Below are positions 63,892-64,000 of a stretch of 64,000 bases of DNA, piece by piece. Source of the DNA: Legionella sp. (GTDB lineage Bacteria; Pseudomonadota; Gammaproteobacteria; Legionellales; Legionellaceae); contig JAUXWR010000131.1 in NCBI GenBank assembly GCA_030680075.1, positions 248,001-312,000 on the forward strand, in the 5' to 3' direction. The translations under genes and the position numbers were made by a program. The notes beneath the pieces were generated by a model that ran no database searches, was not told where the DNA came from, and saw nothing but the letters and a program-made list of their open reading frames with translations. Numbering within the stretch: position 1 is the stretch's first letter; each line of letters opens with the position of its first letter.

Positions 63892-64000
63892 TTAAAAATC
63901 TCCACTCAATTCTGGTACAACAAAAGATGCTAATCATGCACAATACTATAAATTTTGTCAATATAATACTCTACTTATTAAGGAACTAATAGCATTAAAT

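Overview
The window reads as a chromosomal segment of a Legionella species, probably not L. pneumophila. The evidence is a near-complete Dot/Icm type IVB secretion region II (icmT to icmB, plus dotU-icmF), an enhABC locus, a letA-uvrC pair, a PlaA-like GDSL lipase and AT-rich intergenic DNA. The assignments rest on protein motifs and gene order recalled from the family; no database search was run.

Layout: 1-8.5 kb holds housekeeping genes (HIT protein, FMN-dependent glutamate synthase-like protein, yqgE-ruvX-pyrB, comM, ubiK, P-II, 5-formyl-THF cyclo-ligase, class IV aminotransferase). 8.5-12.1 kb is accessory: a TVP38-type membrane protein, an unknown 537-residue protein whose 3' end runs into a palindromic mobile-element-like sequence, a beta-barrel protein, and a tandem pair of dispersed inverted-repeat elements. 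12.1-28.8 kb is the Dot/Icm block: a small unknown ORF, icmT, icmS, a diverged gene in the icmR/FIR slot, icmQ, icmP, icmO, icmN, icmM, icmL, icmK, icmE, icmG, icmC, icmD, icmJ and icmB. A serine-hydrolase-like gene occupies the place where L. pneumophila carries tphA; dotU-icmF follows on the opposite strand. Together these encode the outer-membrane core, the inner-membrane channel, the coupling-protein complex, chaperones and ATPases that deliver effectors into host cells.

34.5-42.6 kb contains a GRD-like protein with a tiny coupled upstream ORF, sodC, a DEAD-box helicase, unknown proteins, the PlaA-like lipase, djlA and waaA. 42.6-48.9 kb is a tandem pair of very large secreted repeat proteins (about 48-residue beta-propeller-like repeats). 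49-54 kb holds dksA and the hemA-prfA-prmC operon, a small unknown gene and comF. 54.1-63.9 kb holds bioC, phhA, letA-uvrC, enhA-enhB-enhC and rpsT.

Regulatory signals seen by eye include two tandem PmrA-type boxes (upstream of the small ORF before icmT and upstream of the icmR-slot gene), a CpxR-type box beside the latter, a TATATACTT motif repeated before icmT, icmP, yqgE and waaA, and a strong intrinsic terminator between icmD and icmJ. A family of about 90-135 bp inverted-repeat elements occurs in at least five copies. No rRNA, tRNA or CRISPR array was recognised.
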